A stretch of DNA of 64,000 nt, from the NCBI RefSeq assembly GCF_006715225.1, contig NZ_VFMU01000001.1, positions 806,001 through 870,000 of the forward strand, written 5' to 3'. Positions 17,488 through 25,193 of this stretch are shown in pieces (the stretch's first letter is position 1; the number at the start of each line of letters is the position of its first letter). The DNA is from Arthrobacter sp. SLBN-112. Lineage in GTDB: Bacteria; Actinomycetota; Actinomycetes; Actinomycetales; Micrococcaceae. A program made the position numbers and the translations under genes. The notes beneath the pieces were generated by a model that was not told where the DNA came from, made no database searches, and was given only the letters and a program-made list of their open reading frames with translations.

Positions 17488-18528
17488 CTACTTGCCTTCC
17501 ATCCGAGACCAACCCAAAGCCGGCCCCAACTTGCCCGCGATATCGGTAAGGATATGGACGTAGTCCTCGTGGTCGAAGCTGAAGGGCAGGGCGAAGGCCA
17601 CCTCATCCACCTCCTGGAAGCCTGCGTGCGCGTACAGCTGCGCGGCGATCTCCTCGCTGGTGCCGATCAGGTCCTGGGCAAACATCATGCCCCGCGGCCC
17701 CTGCGGAGCAGCAGTGCGCGGAGTGCGTTCATCCACATATCGCTGGTACTTCTCCCGCTGCGCCGGCGACGCCGAGTCGGTGGGGATCACCACCAGGCCC
17801 TGCGAAACCCGCGCATGGGCACGCCCTGACGCTGCTGCCGCCTCCCGGAACGCCCGGATCTGTGACTGCTGGACCAGCGCGAAATCCGGCTCCTGATCCT
17901 TGTCCGGGAAGATCACGCTGCTGGACAGCAGGTTGAACCCATTCGAACCGGCCCAGACAGCTGATTTCTTGCTGCCGGCCCCGTACCAAAGGCGGTCCCG
18001 CAGCCCGGGCGAATGCGGCTCCACGCGGTTGGAGAATTCCTCCACCACGCCCTGCTTGCCCGAAAACTCCCGCACCGGCTCACCCGCAACCAAACGCACA
18101 AACCGCTCCACCCGGGCGTAGCTGAAGTCCTCCACGTCCGCGGTATCCGGGTACAGCTCGTGCTTCACGGTGTCGTACTGCATCGGTTCGCCCACGCTCA
18201 CGCCGGGATTGATGCGTCCTCCGGCGAGCAGGTCCACGGTGGCCAGGTCCTCGGCCAGGCGCAGCGGGTTCTCCCAGCCCAGCGGCGTCACGGCGGTGCC
18301 AAGCTCGATCCGGGAGGTGCGCTGGCTCGCCGCAGCCATCACCGCAACCGGCGAAGAAATCCCGAACTGCAGGTGCCGGTGGCGCAGCCAGGCGCTGTCG
18401 AACCCCAGCCGCTCCCCCAGTTCAATAATCTGCAGCGTGGACTCGTGGCCAGCGGCGGGATCAAGCGGATCAAACAGCCCAATGGTGAGGAAACCAAGCT
18501 TGCGCAAAGGACGGTCGGGCTGCGGCAT
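17488..18528 (-). CDS. LLM-class flavin-dependent oxidoreductase
   Basis: A 346-residue bacterial-luciferase-like protein. The N-terminus KLGFLTIGLFD, the segment ERLGFDSAWLRHRHLQFG, the strand RIELGTAVTPLGWENPLRLAEDLATVDLLAGGRINPGVSVG and the C-terminal SFDHEDYVHILTDIAGKLGP are characteristic of the TIM-barrel LLM family (FMN- or F420-using). ATG at 18528 gives MPQPDRPLRKLGF. It abuts the truncated ABC exporter remnant (9 nt) and is divergent from the alpha/beta hydrolase. Substrate and cofactor cannot be decided from sequence; an oxidoreductase or monooxygenase of small organics is most likely. Confidence 0.85.
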   Translation of the reverse strand: MPQPDRPLRKLGFLTIGLFDPLDPAAGHESTLQIIELGERLGFDSAWLRHRHLQFGISSPVAVMAAASQRTSRIELGTAVTPLGWENPLRLAEDLATVDLLAGGRINPGVSVGEPMQYDTVKHELYPDTADVEDFSYARVERFVRLVAGEPVREFSGKQGVVEEFSNRVEPHSPGLRDRLWYGAGSKKSAVWAGSNGFNLLSSSVIFPDKDQEPDFALVQQSQIRAFREAAAASGRAHARVSQGLVVIPTDSASPAQREKYQRYVDERTPRTAAPQGPRGMMFAQDLIGTSEEIAAQLYAHAGFQEVDEVAFALPFSFDHEDYVHILTDIAGKLGPALGWSRMEGK

Positions 18529-18702
18529 GGCTTCCTCCAGGAATCAGGGACGTGGCTGATCCTCAGCCTAGGCACTGGGCCACCGCATGAACCAACATGT
18601 CCCTCGGCCCAGCGCCGCCTGCAAAGACAACCTTGACGGCATCGTCCATCCGAGGGTTAGGCTCGCCAAGAGCCAGCGACGGCGCCGGCACGGGAGGAAG
18701 AT

Positions 18703-19680
18703 ATGTCTTTGCAGGAAATCGAGTTCACGTCCGCCAACGGCCGCGACACCATACAGGCGTGGGTCTACGAACCCATCGGCCAGCCCAAGGGGATCGTGCA
18801 GCTGATCCACGGGCTCGGCGAGCATTCCCGCCGCTACCTCCACCTCATCTCCACCCTGGTGGACGCCGGGTTCATCGTGGTGGCAGGTGACCACTCCGGG
18901 CACGGACGCACCGCGATGCAGCAGGGCACCTGGGGCGATGCCGGCGAGGACGCCGCCAGCGTGGTGGTCGCCGACGAGGTCACCCTTCAGGCCAAGGCCC
19001 GGGAAGCACTCCCCCAGCTCCCGTACGTGGTGTTCGGCCACAGCTGGGGATCCATGATTGCGCGCGGTTTGGCCATCAATCCACAGGCTCAGCTTTCCGG
19101 CCTGATCCTCTGCGGAATCGCGGCCCAGATGCGGGGCATCGAGAAAATGATCAACCGGCCCGAACTCGCCCGTCTTGCCTCCGGCGAGCGCGCCACAGAG
19201 CCCGCACCCGAGGAACTGGTGGGCCAGCTGTTCGACGGTTTCCTGGGCCGCTTTGGCGAAGATGCCGGCCCCACCGCCTGGGTGGCGCTGGACGTTGACG
19301 TCGTTGCCGACCACGGGCGGGACCCCTTCAACAACTTCGGCGCACCCTTGAGCGCGCGGTTCCTGCAGGGCTTCGTGGACCTCTACGACCAGGTCAACTC
19401 CGACGACTGGTACAAACAGCTCCCCGCGGACCTCCCCGTGCTGATCCTCGCCGGCGACCAGGACCCCGTGACCAACTACGGCGAAGGGGCCTACCACGTG
19501 GCCAACCGCCTGGCCGATTCAGGCCACGCGGACGTCCGCACCCGCGTCTTCCCCGGCGTACGCCACGAGGTGCACAACGAACCCACCACCCGCGCCGAAA
19601 CGGAACGCGAGACGGTCGAGTTCATCCAGCGGGTCGCGCACCAGCGGCAGGACTCCCCCGCACCGTCAGCTACAGCCTGA
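18703..19680 (+). CDS. Alpha/beta hydrolase, monoacylglycerol-lipase-like
   Basis: A 325-residue serine hydrolase of the Hydrolase_4/lysophospholipase group. The oxyanion loop HGLGEHSRRYLHL (about 37-49) is typical of monoglyceride lipases. The nucleophile elbow is GHSWGS (Ser about 115). The acid residue lies in LILAGDQDPV (about 250) and the catalytic His in GVRHEVHNE (about 290). GGAGGAAGAT just before the ATG supplies the ribosome binding site. Likely cytosolic ester hydrolysis of lipid or xenobiotic substrates. The 3' end runs into a repeat element also found at 28303, so the last ten codons or so may derive from that element. Confidence 0.88.
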   Translation: MSLQEIEFTSANGRDTIQAWVYEPIGQPKGIVQLIHGLGEHSRRYLHLISTLVDAGFIVVAGDHSGHGRTAMQQGTWGDAGEDAASVVVADEVTLQAKAREALPQLPYVVFGHSWGSMIARGLAINPQAQLSGLILCGIAAQMRGIEKMINRPELARLASGERATEPAPEELVGQLFDGFLGRFGEDAGPTAWVALDVDVVADHGRDPFNNFGAPLSARFLQGFVDLYDQVNSDDWYKQLPADLPVLILAGDQDPVTNYGEGAYHVANRLADSGHADVRTRVFPGVRHEVHNEPTTRAETERETVEFIQRVAHQRQDSPAPSATA

Positions 19681-19754
19681 CGGTCCCGGAGGAAAGCAGC
19701 CCAGCGGAAGGGGTCGACGACGGCACCCGCCCCGCCGCCGTCGTCGCCCCTTCC
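19661..19754. repeat. Dispersed intergenic repeat, copy A, with convergent terminator hairpin
   Basis: About 90 bp similar to 28303-28395. Both begin CACCGTCAGCT-CAGCCTGAC-GTCCC, share CGGAAGG and TCGACGACGGCAC in the middle and end in a GC-rich arm. Within it GGAAGGGG-T-CGACGACGGC (19706-19724) pairs with GCCGTCGTCGCCCCTTCC (19737-19754) with a single bulged T, giving an 18-bp stem. It lies between the convergent hydrolase and deaminase genes and should act as a bidirectional terminator. Confidence 0.65.
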
Positions 19755-19791
19755 AGCGAAGCCAGCCAACAGCGGCCGGCCCCGCGGGCTG

Positions 19792-20274
19792 CTAGGCGGC
19801 GTCCTCGGCGATGTCCTCCGCCCACAAGTCCGGGTTGTCTTCCTGGAACGCACGCATCATCTCCACGCACCGCGGATCATCCAGGACCACCACCTCAACA
19901 CCGCGTGAGCGCAAAAGGTCGAACTCGCCGTCGAAGGTGCGCGCCTCCCCCACCACCACCCTCGGGATCTTGAACTGGATGATGGTTCCCGTGCACATGG
20001 CACACGGGGCCAGCGTGGTGTAGAGCGTGGTGTCCCGGTAGCTCTTCTGCCGTCCGGCCGCGCGGAGTGCGGACATTTCCCCGTGCGCTATCGGGTCGCC
20101 GTTCTGGACGCGTTCGTTGTGTCCGCTCGCGATGACCACCCCGTCACGGGCCAGCGCTGCCCCGATCGGGATGCCACCCTCTTGGAGGCTCTTCTGGGCA
20201 GCCTGGTACGCGGCTTCGAAGGCAGGGTCGGAAGTCGCTGGCTTAGCGGCGGACGCGTGATGTTCGTCAATCAT
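19792..20274 (-). CDS. Nucleoside/cytosine deaminase family protein
   Basis: A 160-residue zinc deaminase starting at ATG 20274 (MIDEHHASAAKPATSDPAFE). The zinc site is HGEMSAL (His ligand and catalytic Glu) and PCAMC (two Cys ligands), in the order and spacing of CMP/dCMP deaminase superfamily members such as cytosine deaminase and guanine deaminase. GGIPIGAALARDGVVIASGHNER is the standard first strand pair. It follows the gluconokinase gene by about 35 nt in the same direction, so it could be the last gene of the operon. The physiological base or nucleoside is unknown; yeast-type cytosine deaminase activity is one option. Confidence 0.88.
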   Translation of the reverse strand: MIDEHHASAAKPATSDPAFEAAYQAAQKSLQEGGIPIGAALARDGVVIASGHNERVQNGDPIAHGEMSALRAAGRQKSYRDTTLYTTLAPCAMCTGTIIQFKIPRVVVGEARTFDGEFDLLRSRGVEVVVLDDPRCVEMMRAFQEDNPDLWAEDIAEDAA

Positions 20275-20308
20275 GCGGTCATTCTCGCATGTGGCCGTCA
20301 CGCGCAAT

Positions 20309-20815
20309 TCAGACCGATACTGCTCGCTCCAGCAGTTTCCGGATCCGCTCAACCGTTGTATCGATGCCTCCCGTTGACTCAATCATCAGGCCGGATTCGT
20401 CGTCCTGGAGCTCCTCCAGGGTCTCCAGCTGGGACGTGAGCAGGGATGCCGGCATGAAGTGTCCGGGGCGTTGGTCGAGCCGGTCCTGCAGTGCGGGCCT
20501 GTCGGCCTGCAGCAGGATGAACGTGGTGGCCGGCGCGGCGGTCCGGATGGCATCCCGGTAGCTGCGCCTGAGGGCCGAGCAGGCAACAATGGTTCCGTTG
20601 TCGGGGCTGCTGGACAGCCGGGTACCCACGAGGTGAAGCCACGGCCACCGGTCCTCATCGGTCAGGGGAACGCCTGAGGCCATTTTCTTGACGTTGGCTT
20701 CGGGGTGCAGGATGTCACCATCGATGAAACGGGCGCTCATCTGGGTGGCGAGCGCCTGGCCGACAGAGGATTTCCCTGCACCGGAGACGCCCATCACCAC
20801 GATGCTCTGGGACAC
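20309..20815 (-). CDS. gntK: Gluconokinase
   Basis: A 168-residue P-loop kinase of the GntK family: MGVSGAGKSSVGQALA (Walker A at the N-terminus), FIDGDILHPEANVKKMASGVPLTDEDRWPWL, CSALRRSYRD and RPGHFMPASLLTSQLETLE are all hallmark segments. It phosphorylates D-gluconate to 6-phosphogluconate with ATP. The GTG start overlaps the upstream stop (TAGTG), so it is coupled to the ABM-domain gene. In this operon it would feed an aldonate taken up by the TRAP system into the pentose-phosphate or Entner-Doudoroff pathway. Confidence 0.95.
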   Translation of the reverse strand: MSQSIVVMGVSGAGKSSVGQALATQMSARFIDGDILHPEANVKKMASGVPLTDEDRWPWLHLVGTRLSSSPDNGTIVACSALRRSYRDAIRTAAPATTFILLQADRPALQDRLDQRPGHFMPASLLTSQLETLEELQDDESGLMIESTGGIDTTVERIRKLLERAVSV

Positions 20816-21126
20816 TACAGGGCGCCCTGGTGCGCGGTGCCGGCGGGAATGGGCGTCAGGCGGGTGACCTCGACCGGTTCCGCCAGAAGTCCCTCGAGTG
20901 AGGCGTTAAGCCGCTTGACGGCGTCGCCGGCGCCGTGCGCGTCGAGCAGCCCGGCGCTTTCCCATTTCTCGATCATGACGATCTGGCCGTTCGGCGCGTC
21001 GTGGATGGCGTACAGGAGGCATCCGGGTTCTTCGTGGACCTCGGCGATGGCGGGCTCGAGGGCCGCGACAACCCGGTCGCGGGCACCGTCGTTGGGGGTG
21101 AATACTGCTGTGACGACGATGGTCAT
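20815..21126 (-). CDS. ABM-domain putative quinol monooxygenase
   Basis: A 103-residue protein with the antibiotic-biosynthesis-monooxygenase (dimeric ferredoxin-like) fold: MTIVVTAVFTPNDGARDRVV, then EPGCLLYAIHDAPNGQIVMIEKWESAGLLDAH. Members of this group (YgiN-like) act as cofactor-free quinol monooxygenases or as small sugar-pathway accessory proteins. Start overlaps the upstream oxidoreductase stop by 4 nt and its stop overlaps the gntK start by 1 nt. The exact reaction is unknown. Confidence 0.82.
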   Translation of the reverse strand: MTIVVTAVFTPNDGARDRVVAALEPAIAEVHEEPGCLLYAIHDAPNGQIVMIEKWESAGLLDAHGAGDAVKRLNASLEGLLAEPVEVTRLTPIPAGTAHQGAL

Positions 21127-22046
21127 GATGGTTCCTTTGCTCGATTGCTGGTGATGCTCAAATAGATGCCGGTATGGTCCAGGTCCCCGAGGCCGTCGGT
21201 GACCATTGTTTCGAAAGCGGATTTCAGCGTATTGGCAACGGGCAGCGTGAGTCCTGCATCCGCGGCTGCCTCCGTGATAAAACGCAGGTCCTTGAGCTGG
21301 TTCTTGGCCGAACCGCCGCCGTCGAAGTCCCCGGTGATCCAGCGGCCGCCCTTTTGTTGAAGGACCTCTGAATTGGCCAGACCGCCCTTGAGGATTGCCT
21401 GGACGTTTTGCAGGTCCAGGCCCGAGGCCTTCGCCAGCGCCATCGATTCAGACAGGGCGGTGACCGTCGCCGCCACCACGATCTGGTTGCAGGCCTTCAC
21501 AATGGCGCCGGCCCCGGCTTCCCCGAACCACATGACTGTGGAGCTGTAGAGCTCGAAAAGCGGTGTCAGCCACTGGACCACGCCCTGGGGCCCGCCGGCC
21601 ATGATGCTCAGCCGCCCCTGCTCTGCCCCGATGGTCCCGCCGCTGAGCGGTGCGTCGATGACCACCACCCCGTAACGGGACTTGCAGTCGGCTGCGAAGG
21701 CGGCAACCGCCGTGGGGGACACGGTGCCGTGGATGACCAGGACAGGTTCAACCACACCTGCCCTGGCCCACCCCGCGAGCAGGCCGTCATCCCCGTCCAG
21801 GAGTGCTTCCACCTGGGGCAGGTCCGGCAGCACGGTGAGGACAACATCCGCTGCGGCATCGGTCGGCCGTGCAGCTACCGTGCCCCCTTGGATGGCTTCG
21901 GCTTTATGGAGCGTGCGGTTCCACAAGGTCAGGGACACCCCGCCGTCGATGAGGTTCCGGGCGATCGGGGCTCCCATGGGGCCGGTGCCGAGCAGTGAGA
22001 CGGAGACGCCGGGATTGAGGGGTGAGGGAGGTTGGGTTTCTGTCAT
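21123..22046 (-). CDS. NAD(P)-dependent dehydrogenase, 3-hydroxyisobutyrate dehydrogenase family
   Basis: A 307-residue beta-hydroxyacid dehydrogenase. Rossmann motif LLGTGPMGAPIARNLIDGG at about 18-36, the substrate-binding segment DAPLSGGTIGAEQGRLSIMAGG (SGG loop) at about 130-150, and the catalytic Lys in GAIVKACNQIVVA. The family includes tartronate semialdehyde reductases, D-threonate/erythronate dehydrogenases and 6-phosphogluconate-like enzymes. With a gluconokinase and TRAP transporter in the same operon, oxidation of a sugar-acid intermediate is likely. The start is four nt after the TRAP gene stop. Confidence 0.87.
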   Translation of the reverse strand: MTETQPPSPLNPGVSVSLLGTGPMGAPIARNLIDGGVSLTLWNRTLHKAEAIQGGTVAARPTDAAADVVLTVLPDLPQVEALLDGDDGLLAGWARAGVVEPVLVIHGTVSPTAVAAFAADCKSRYGVVVIDAPLSGGTIGAEQGRLSIMAGGPQGVVQWLTPLFELYSSTVMWFGEAGAGAIVKACNQIVVAATVTALSESMALAKASGLDLQNVQAILKGGLANSEVLQQKGGRWITGDFDGGGSAKNQLKDLRFITEAAADAGLTLPVANTLKSAFETMVTDGLGDLDHTGIYLSITSNRAKEPS

Positions 22047-22049
22047 GGA

Positions 22050-23969
22050 TTAGAAGGGGATCAGGCCGGCGAGGGCAGGGAGGAAGGTGCTGAACCAGGG
22101 CACGGCGGCGAGGACGAGGAGGCCGACGAACACCGCCACCAGGTACGGCCAGAAATGTTTGAGACTGTTTTCCACGGTTTCGCGGGCGGTGGCGCAGGCG
22201 ACGTAGAAGCCAACCCCAGCCGGCGGGGCGAAGGAGCCGATGCCCATCGAGATGATGAGGACCATGGCGTACTGCACCGGGTTGACGCCGAAGTCGGTGG
22301 CGATCGGCAGCAGCAGCGGGGCGAAGATGAGCACAGCGGGCAGGCCTTCGAGGAGCTGGCCCATGATGATCAGCAGCACCACGGTGAAGAGCATGAACAG
22401 GATGGGGGAATCGCCCAGTCCGGACATCAGGTCGTGGATCTGCTGCGAGACGCCCGCCAGGGCGAGGGTCTGGGCCAGGGGCGACGCCGCGGCGATGATG
22501 AACAGCACCATGCCCGCCGTCGTGGTTGTTTCGCGCAGGGTGTCGCCGAGAAGGCGCCGGCTGCCGCGGCGGTAGGCGGCGGCAAGCACGAAGGCGTAGG
22601 CGACGGCGACCGAGGACACCTCGGTGGGGGTGGCGAACCCGCTGAGGATCCCCACCACCATGCCCACCGGGAGCAGAAGCGTGGGCAGGGCGAAGAAGGT
22701 GGCGGAGCCCCGGGCCCGCCACGTGGCCTTGGCGCTTGGCACCCCTCCCTGCTTGCGCGCCCTCAGGAACACCATAGCCATGACCACCAGGGCGAGGAAA
22801 GCTGCCGGCACGAAACCTGCGAGGAACAGGGTGGTGGTGGAGATGGTGGTGATGGAGCCCAGGATCAGCAGGACGATGCTGGGCGGGATGGTTTCACCCA
22901 TGATGGCCGACGCCGACAGCACGGCCACCACTTCGCCCCGCGGGTATTTGCGCTCTTCGAGCATGCCGCGCATGGTGGTGCCCACAGCTGCGACGTCAGC
23001 GACTTTGGAGCCGGAGATGCCGGAGAAGATGTACATGGTGACCACCACCACCTGCAGGAGCCCGCCGCGAAGGTGGCCGATCAGGGCATCGACGAGCTTG
23101 GCCAGCGGCAGGGTGAGGCCCGCCGAGTTCATGACTGTGCCGGCCAGGATGAAGAACGGGATGGCCAGCAGGACGAAGCCCTTGGCTCCGGATGCCATGC
23201 CGATGGGGATGGCGCTTACGTCGGAAATGCCGCCGAGGTACAGGTAGATTCCGGAGGCCAGTGCCAGGACAAACGCGATGGGCAGGCCCAGGAACAGCAG
23301 GGCAAACAGGGCCACGAGGACCACCAGAAGCAGGACGTTCGGGGAGGCGTAGTAGAACAGCGGCGGTGAGACAAGGACGACGACGACCAGGGCTGCCGCG
23401 ATTCCGGCACCCACCAGAGCGGGTCGCCAGGCCTCGCGCCGGAGTTTGACCAGGGCGAACCAGGCAATGAGTACCATGCCTACCGTGAACGGCATGTTGA
23501 CCCAAAAAACGGGGAGCTGCAGGATGGGTGTCTTCTCCTCGATCTGCTGGACGAGGGTGGGCACGAACAGCGCAAGCGCGCCGGCGCTCATGACAAAGAC
23601 GAGCCAGTCCACAAGCGCTGCGAGGTACGGCTTCCATGTTGCGGGCAGGCGCATGATGAGCGCCTGGACGGACATGTGTGCGCCCTTCGGGTAGGCAATG
23701 GCGCCACCGATGAAGGCAATGGTCAGCAGGGCGATCTCGGACACCTCCTGTGTCCAGAGAACTGAGTCCCCCGTGATGACGCGGACGGTGATGTTCAGCA
23801 GGATCACCACGAGCTCCGCGAGAATCGCCGCTCCCACAATCCATTCGAGGGCCTTGTCGAGCCATGCAGCACCGCTCCAGCCGGAGGGCACGTGGTCGTG
23901 GTGAAGGATTTCCTCCGCTTCGAGGGGAAGGACTTCCTCGTAGTCCTGGGGAGCAACGGTGGGTTTCAT
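22050..23969 (-). CDS. TRAP transporter fused small and large membrane subunits (DctQM)
   Basis: About 640 residues. The first ~200 residues have four predicted membrane spans with DctQ features (LVVILLNITVRVITGDSVLWTQEVSEIALLTIAFIGGA). The rest is the 12-span DctM domain (LALASGIYLYLGG, GFVLLAIPFFILAGTVMNSAGL, VADVAAVGTTMRGMLEERKYPRGEVVAVLSASAIMGETIPPS). Start taken as ATG 23969 (MKPTVAPQDYEEV) after CTGGAAAACC; an in-frame ATG at 23990 is possible. TRAP systems import carboxylate substrates using an ion gradient and a binding protein, encoded immediately upstream at 24064-25098. Confidence 0.92.
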   Translation of the reverse strand: MKPTVAPQDYEEVLPLEAEEILHHDHVPSGWSGAAWLDKALEWIVGAAILAELVVILLNITVRVITGDSVLWTQEVSEIALLTIAFIGGAIAYPKGAHMSVQALIMRLPATWKPYLAALVDWLVFVMSAGALALFVPTLVQQIEEKTPILQLPVFWVNMPFTVGMVLIAWFALVKLRREAWRPALVGAGIAAALVVVVLVSPPLFYYASPNVLLLVVLVALFALLFLGLPIAFVLALASGIYLYLGGISDVSAIPIGMASGAKGFVLLAIPFFILAGTVMNSAGLTLPLAKLVDALIGHLRGGLLQVVVVTMYIFSGISGSKVADVAAVGTTMRGMLEERKYPRGEVVAVLSASAIMGETIPPSIVLLILGSITTISTTTLFLAGFVPAAFLALVVMAMVFLRARKQGGVPSAKATWRARGSATFFALPTLLLPVGMVVGILSGFATPTEVSSVAVAYAFVLAAAYRRGSRRLLGDTLRETTTTAGMVLFIIAAASPLAQTLALAGVSQQIHDLMSGLGDSPILFMLFTVVLLIIMGQLLEGLPAVLIFAPLLLPIATDFGVNPVQYAMVLIISMGIGSFAPPAGVGFYVACATARETVENSLKHFWPYLVAVFVGLLVLAAVPWFSTFLPALAGLIPF

Positions 23970-24026
23970 GGTTTTCCAGACTGTCGACATTGAGAGCGGG
24001 ATTTCTATGGAGGTGGAGGGTCAGTG

Positions 24027-24057
24027 CGGGTGGGAGCCCTGCGGGGGCTCCCACCCG
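24027..24057 (-). terminator. Intercistronic hairpin between TRAP binding protein and membrane subunit genes
   Basis: Perfect 13-bp stem, CGGGTGGGAGCCC (24027-24039) with GGGCTCCCACCCG (24045-24057), and a 5-nt loop. It lies 6 nt after the binding-protein stop. It probably acts as a partial terminator or mRNA 3' stabiliser, making binding protein more abundant than permease. Confidence 0.65.
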
Positions 24058-24063
24058 TCCTTG

Positions 24064-25098
24064 TTATTTCTTGCCGGCGAAGGCGATGGCCTGGTCGAAG
24101 AATTCCCTGCCGATGAGCTTGGAAAACTCCGGGTAGAGGCTCTGGGAAGCGGCCTTGAACTCGGCGAGTCCTGACGCGCTGAGCTCGTTGGCCTTCATGC
24201 CCTTGGCCGCCAGTTCATCCAACTGCTTCTTGGACTGTTCCTCGTCATAACCCGTCTTGAAGGTTGCCGTTTCCTCGGAAGCGGTGGTGAGCGCCTTCTT
24301 CTGGTCATCCGTCAGTGAATCCCACTTCTTCGATGACAGGGCCAGTACCCAGGCGTCGTTGATGTGGTTGGTCATTGAGACGTATTTCTGCACCTCGGAG
24401 AACTTGTTGGTCCAAGGAACTTCAATCGGGTTTTCCTGGCCGTCAATCGTCCCGGTCTGCAGCCCGGTGAAGACTTCCGAGAAGGCCATAGTGGTGGGGC
24501 TGGCGCCCAGCTTGCCGAAGAAGTCGGTCCACAGGGTGTTGCCCGGCACGCGGATCTTCAGCCCCTTCAGGTCCGAAGGCTGTTCGATCGGGCGCACGGA
24601 GTTGGTGATCTCGCGGCCGGTCCGGGTCAGGAAGGAGAGCGCCACGGTGTCCTTTGCCGCCAGCTTCTCCTTCAGGACCTTTCCGGGTTCCCCGGCGAGG
24701 AACTTTGCCTCTTCCTTGGTGTCCGCGAAAAGGTAGGGGATGCTGATGCCGTTCATCTCCGGCACCACCGAGGCGTAGACGGAGGTGGACAGAATCAGTC
24801 CGTCGAGCGATCCGCCCTGCAGACGGGTCACCGCGGCATTCTGGTCACCGCTGAAGCTCGTGCCGTTGGGCACAACGGTGACCTGGACGAAACCGTTGGA
24901 GGTCTTCTTGACCTGGTCGGCGAAGTGCTGGGCGGTGACGCCGACGGAGGACGTCAGAGGATCGGGGATGGAGAGCTGGATCTTTGCCACCGGGCCGCTT
25001 TGGCCTGCGGGCTGGGCTCCGCCTGCACAGCCGGTCAGCAGCGCTGCGGCCAGGCTGGTTGCCAGTACCCCTGTGATGGCGCGGGTCTTGAGGTTCAT
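24064..25098 (-). CDS. TRAP transporter substrate-binding lipoprotein (DctP family)
   Basis: A 344-residue exported lipoprotein. The signal peptide MNLKTRAITGVLATSLAAAL ends in lipobox LLTGC. Mature DctP-like features include SVGVTAQHFADQVKKTSNGF, the ligand-binding segment DLKGLKIRVPGNTLWTDFFGKLGASP (Arg that binds the substrate carboxylate) and EVFTGLQTGTIDGQENP, with C-terminal EFSKLIGREFFDQAIAFAGKK. It captures an organic acid outside the membrane and delivers it to the fused DctQM protein encoded downstream. Likely ligand: a sugar acid, from operon context only. Confidence 0.92.
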   Translation of the reverse strand: MNLKTRAITGVLATSLAAALLTGCAGGAQPAGQSGPVAKIQLSIPDPLTSSVGVTAQHFADQVKKTSNGFVQVTVVPNGTSFSGDQNAAVTRLQGGSLDGLILSTSVYASVVPEMNGISIPYLFADTKEEAKFLAGEPGKVLKEKLAAKDTVALSFLTRTGREITNSVRPIEQPSDLKGLKIRVPGNTLWTDFFGKLGASPTTMAFSEVFTGLQTGTIDGQENPIEVPWTNKFSEVQKYVSMTNHINDAWVLALSSKKWDSLTDDQKKALTTASEETATFKTGYDEEQSKKQLDELAAKGMKANELSASGLAEFKAASQSLYPEFSKLIGREFFDQAIAFAGKK

Positions 25099-25193
25099 TC
25101 GATGCCTTTCTTCATTGGAAGGATGCGGTGCTGCACGGCAGACACGGCGTGCCGCTGGTCGCAGCGGGTGTGGCTTAAGCCGGGGATACTCGT

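Noticed and set aside
18554..18568. GGCTGA/TCAGCC mini-hairpin between LLM and hydrolase genes as a terminator
   Set aside because: It sits in a divergent promoter region where no transcript should end, and the stem is only 6 bp.
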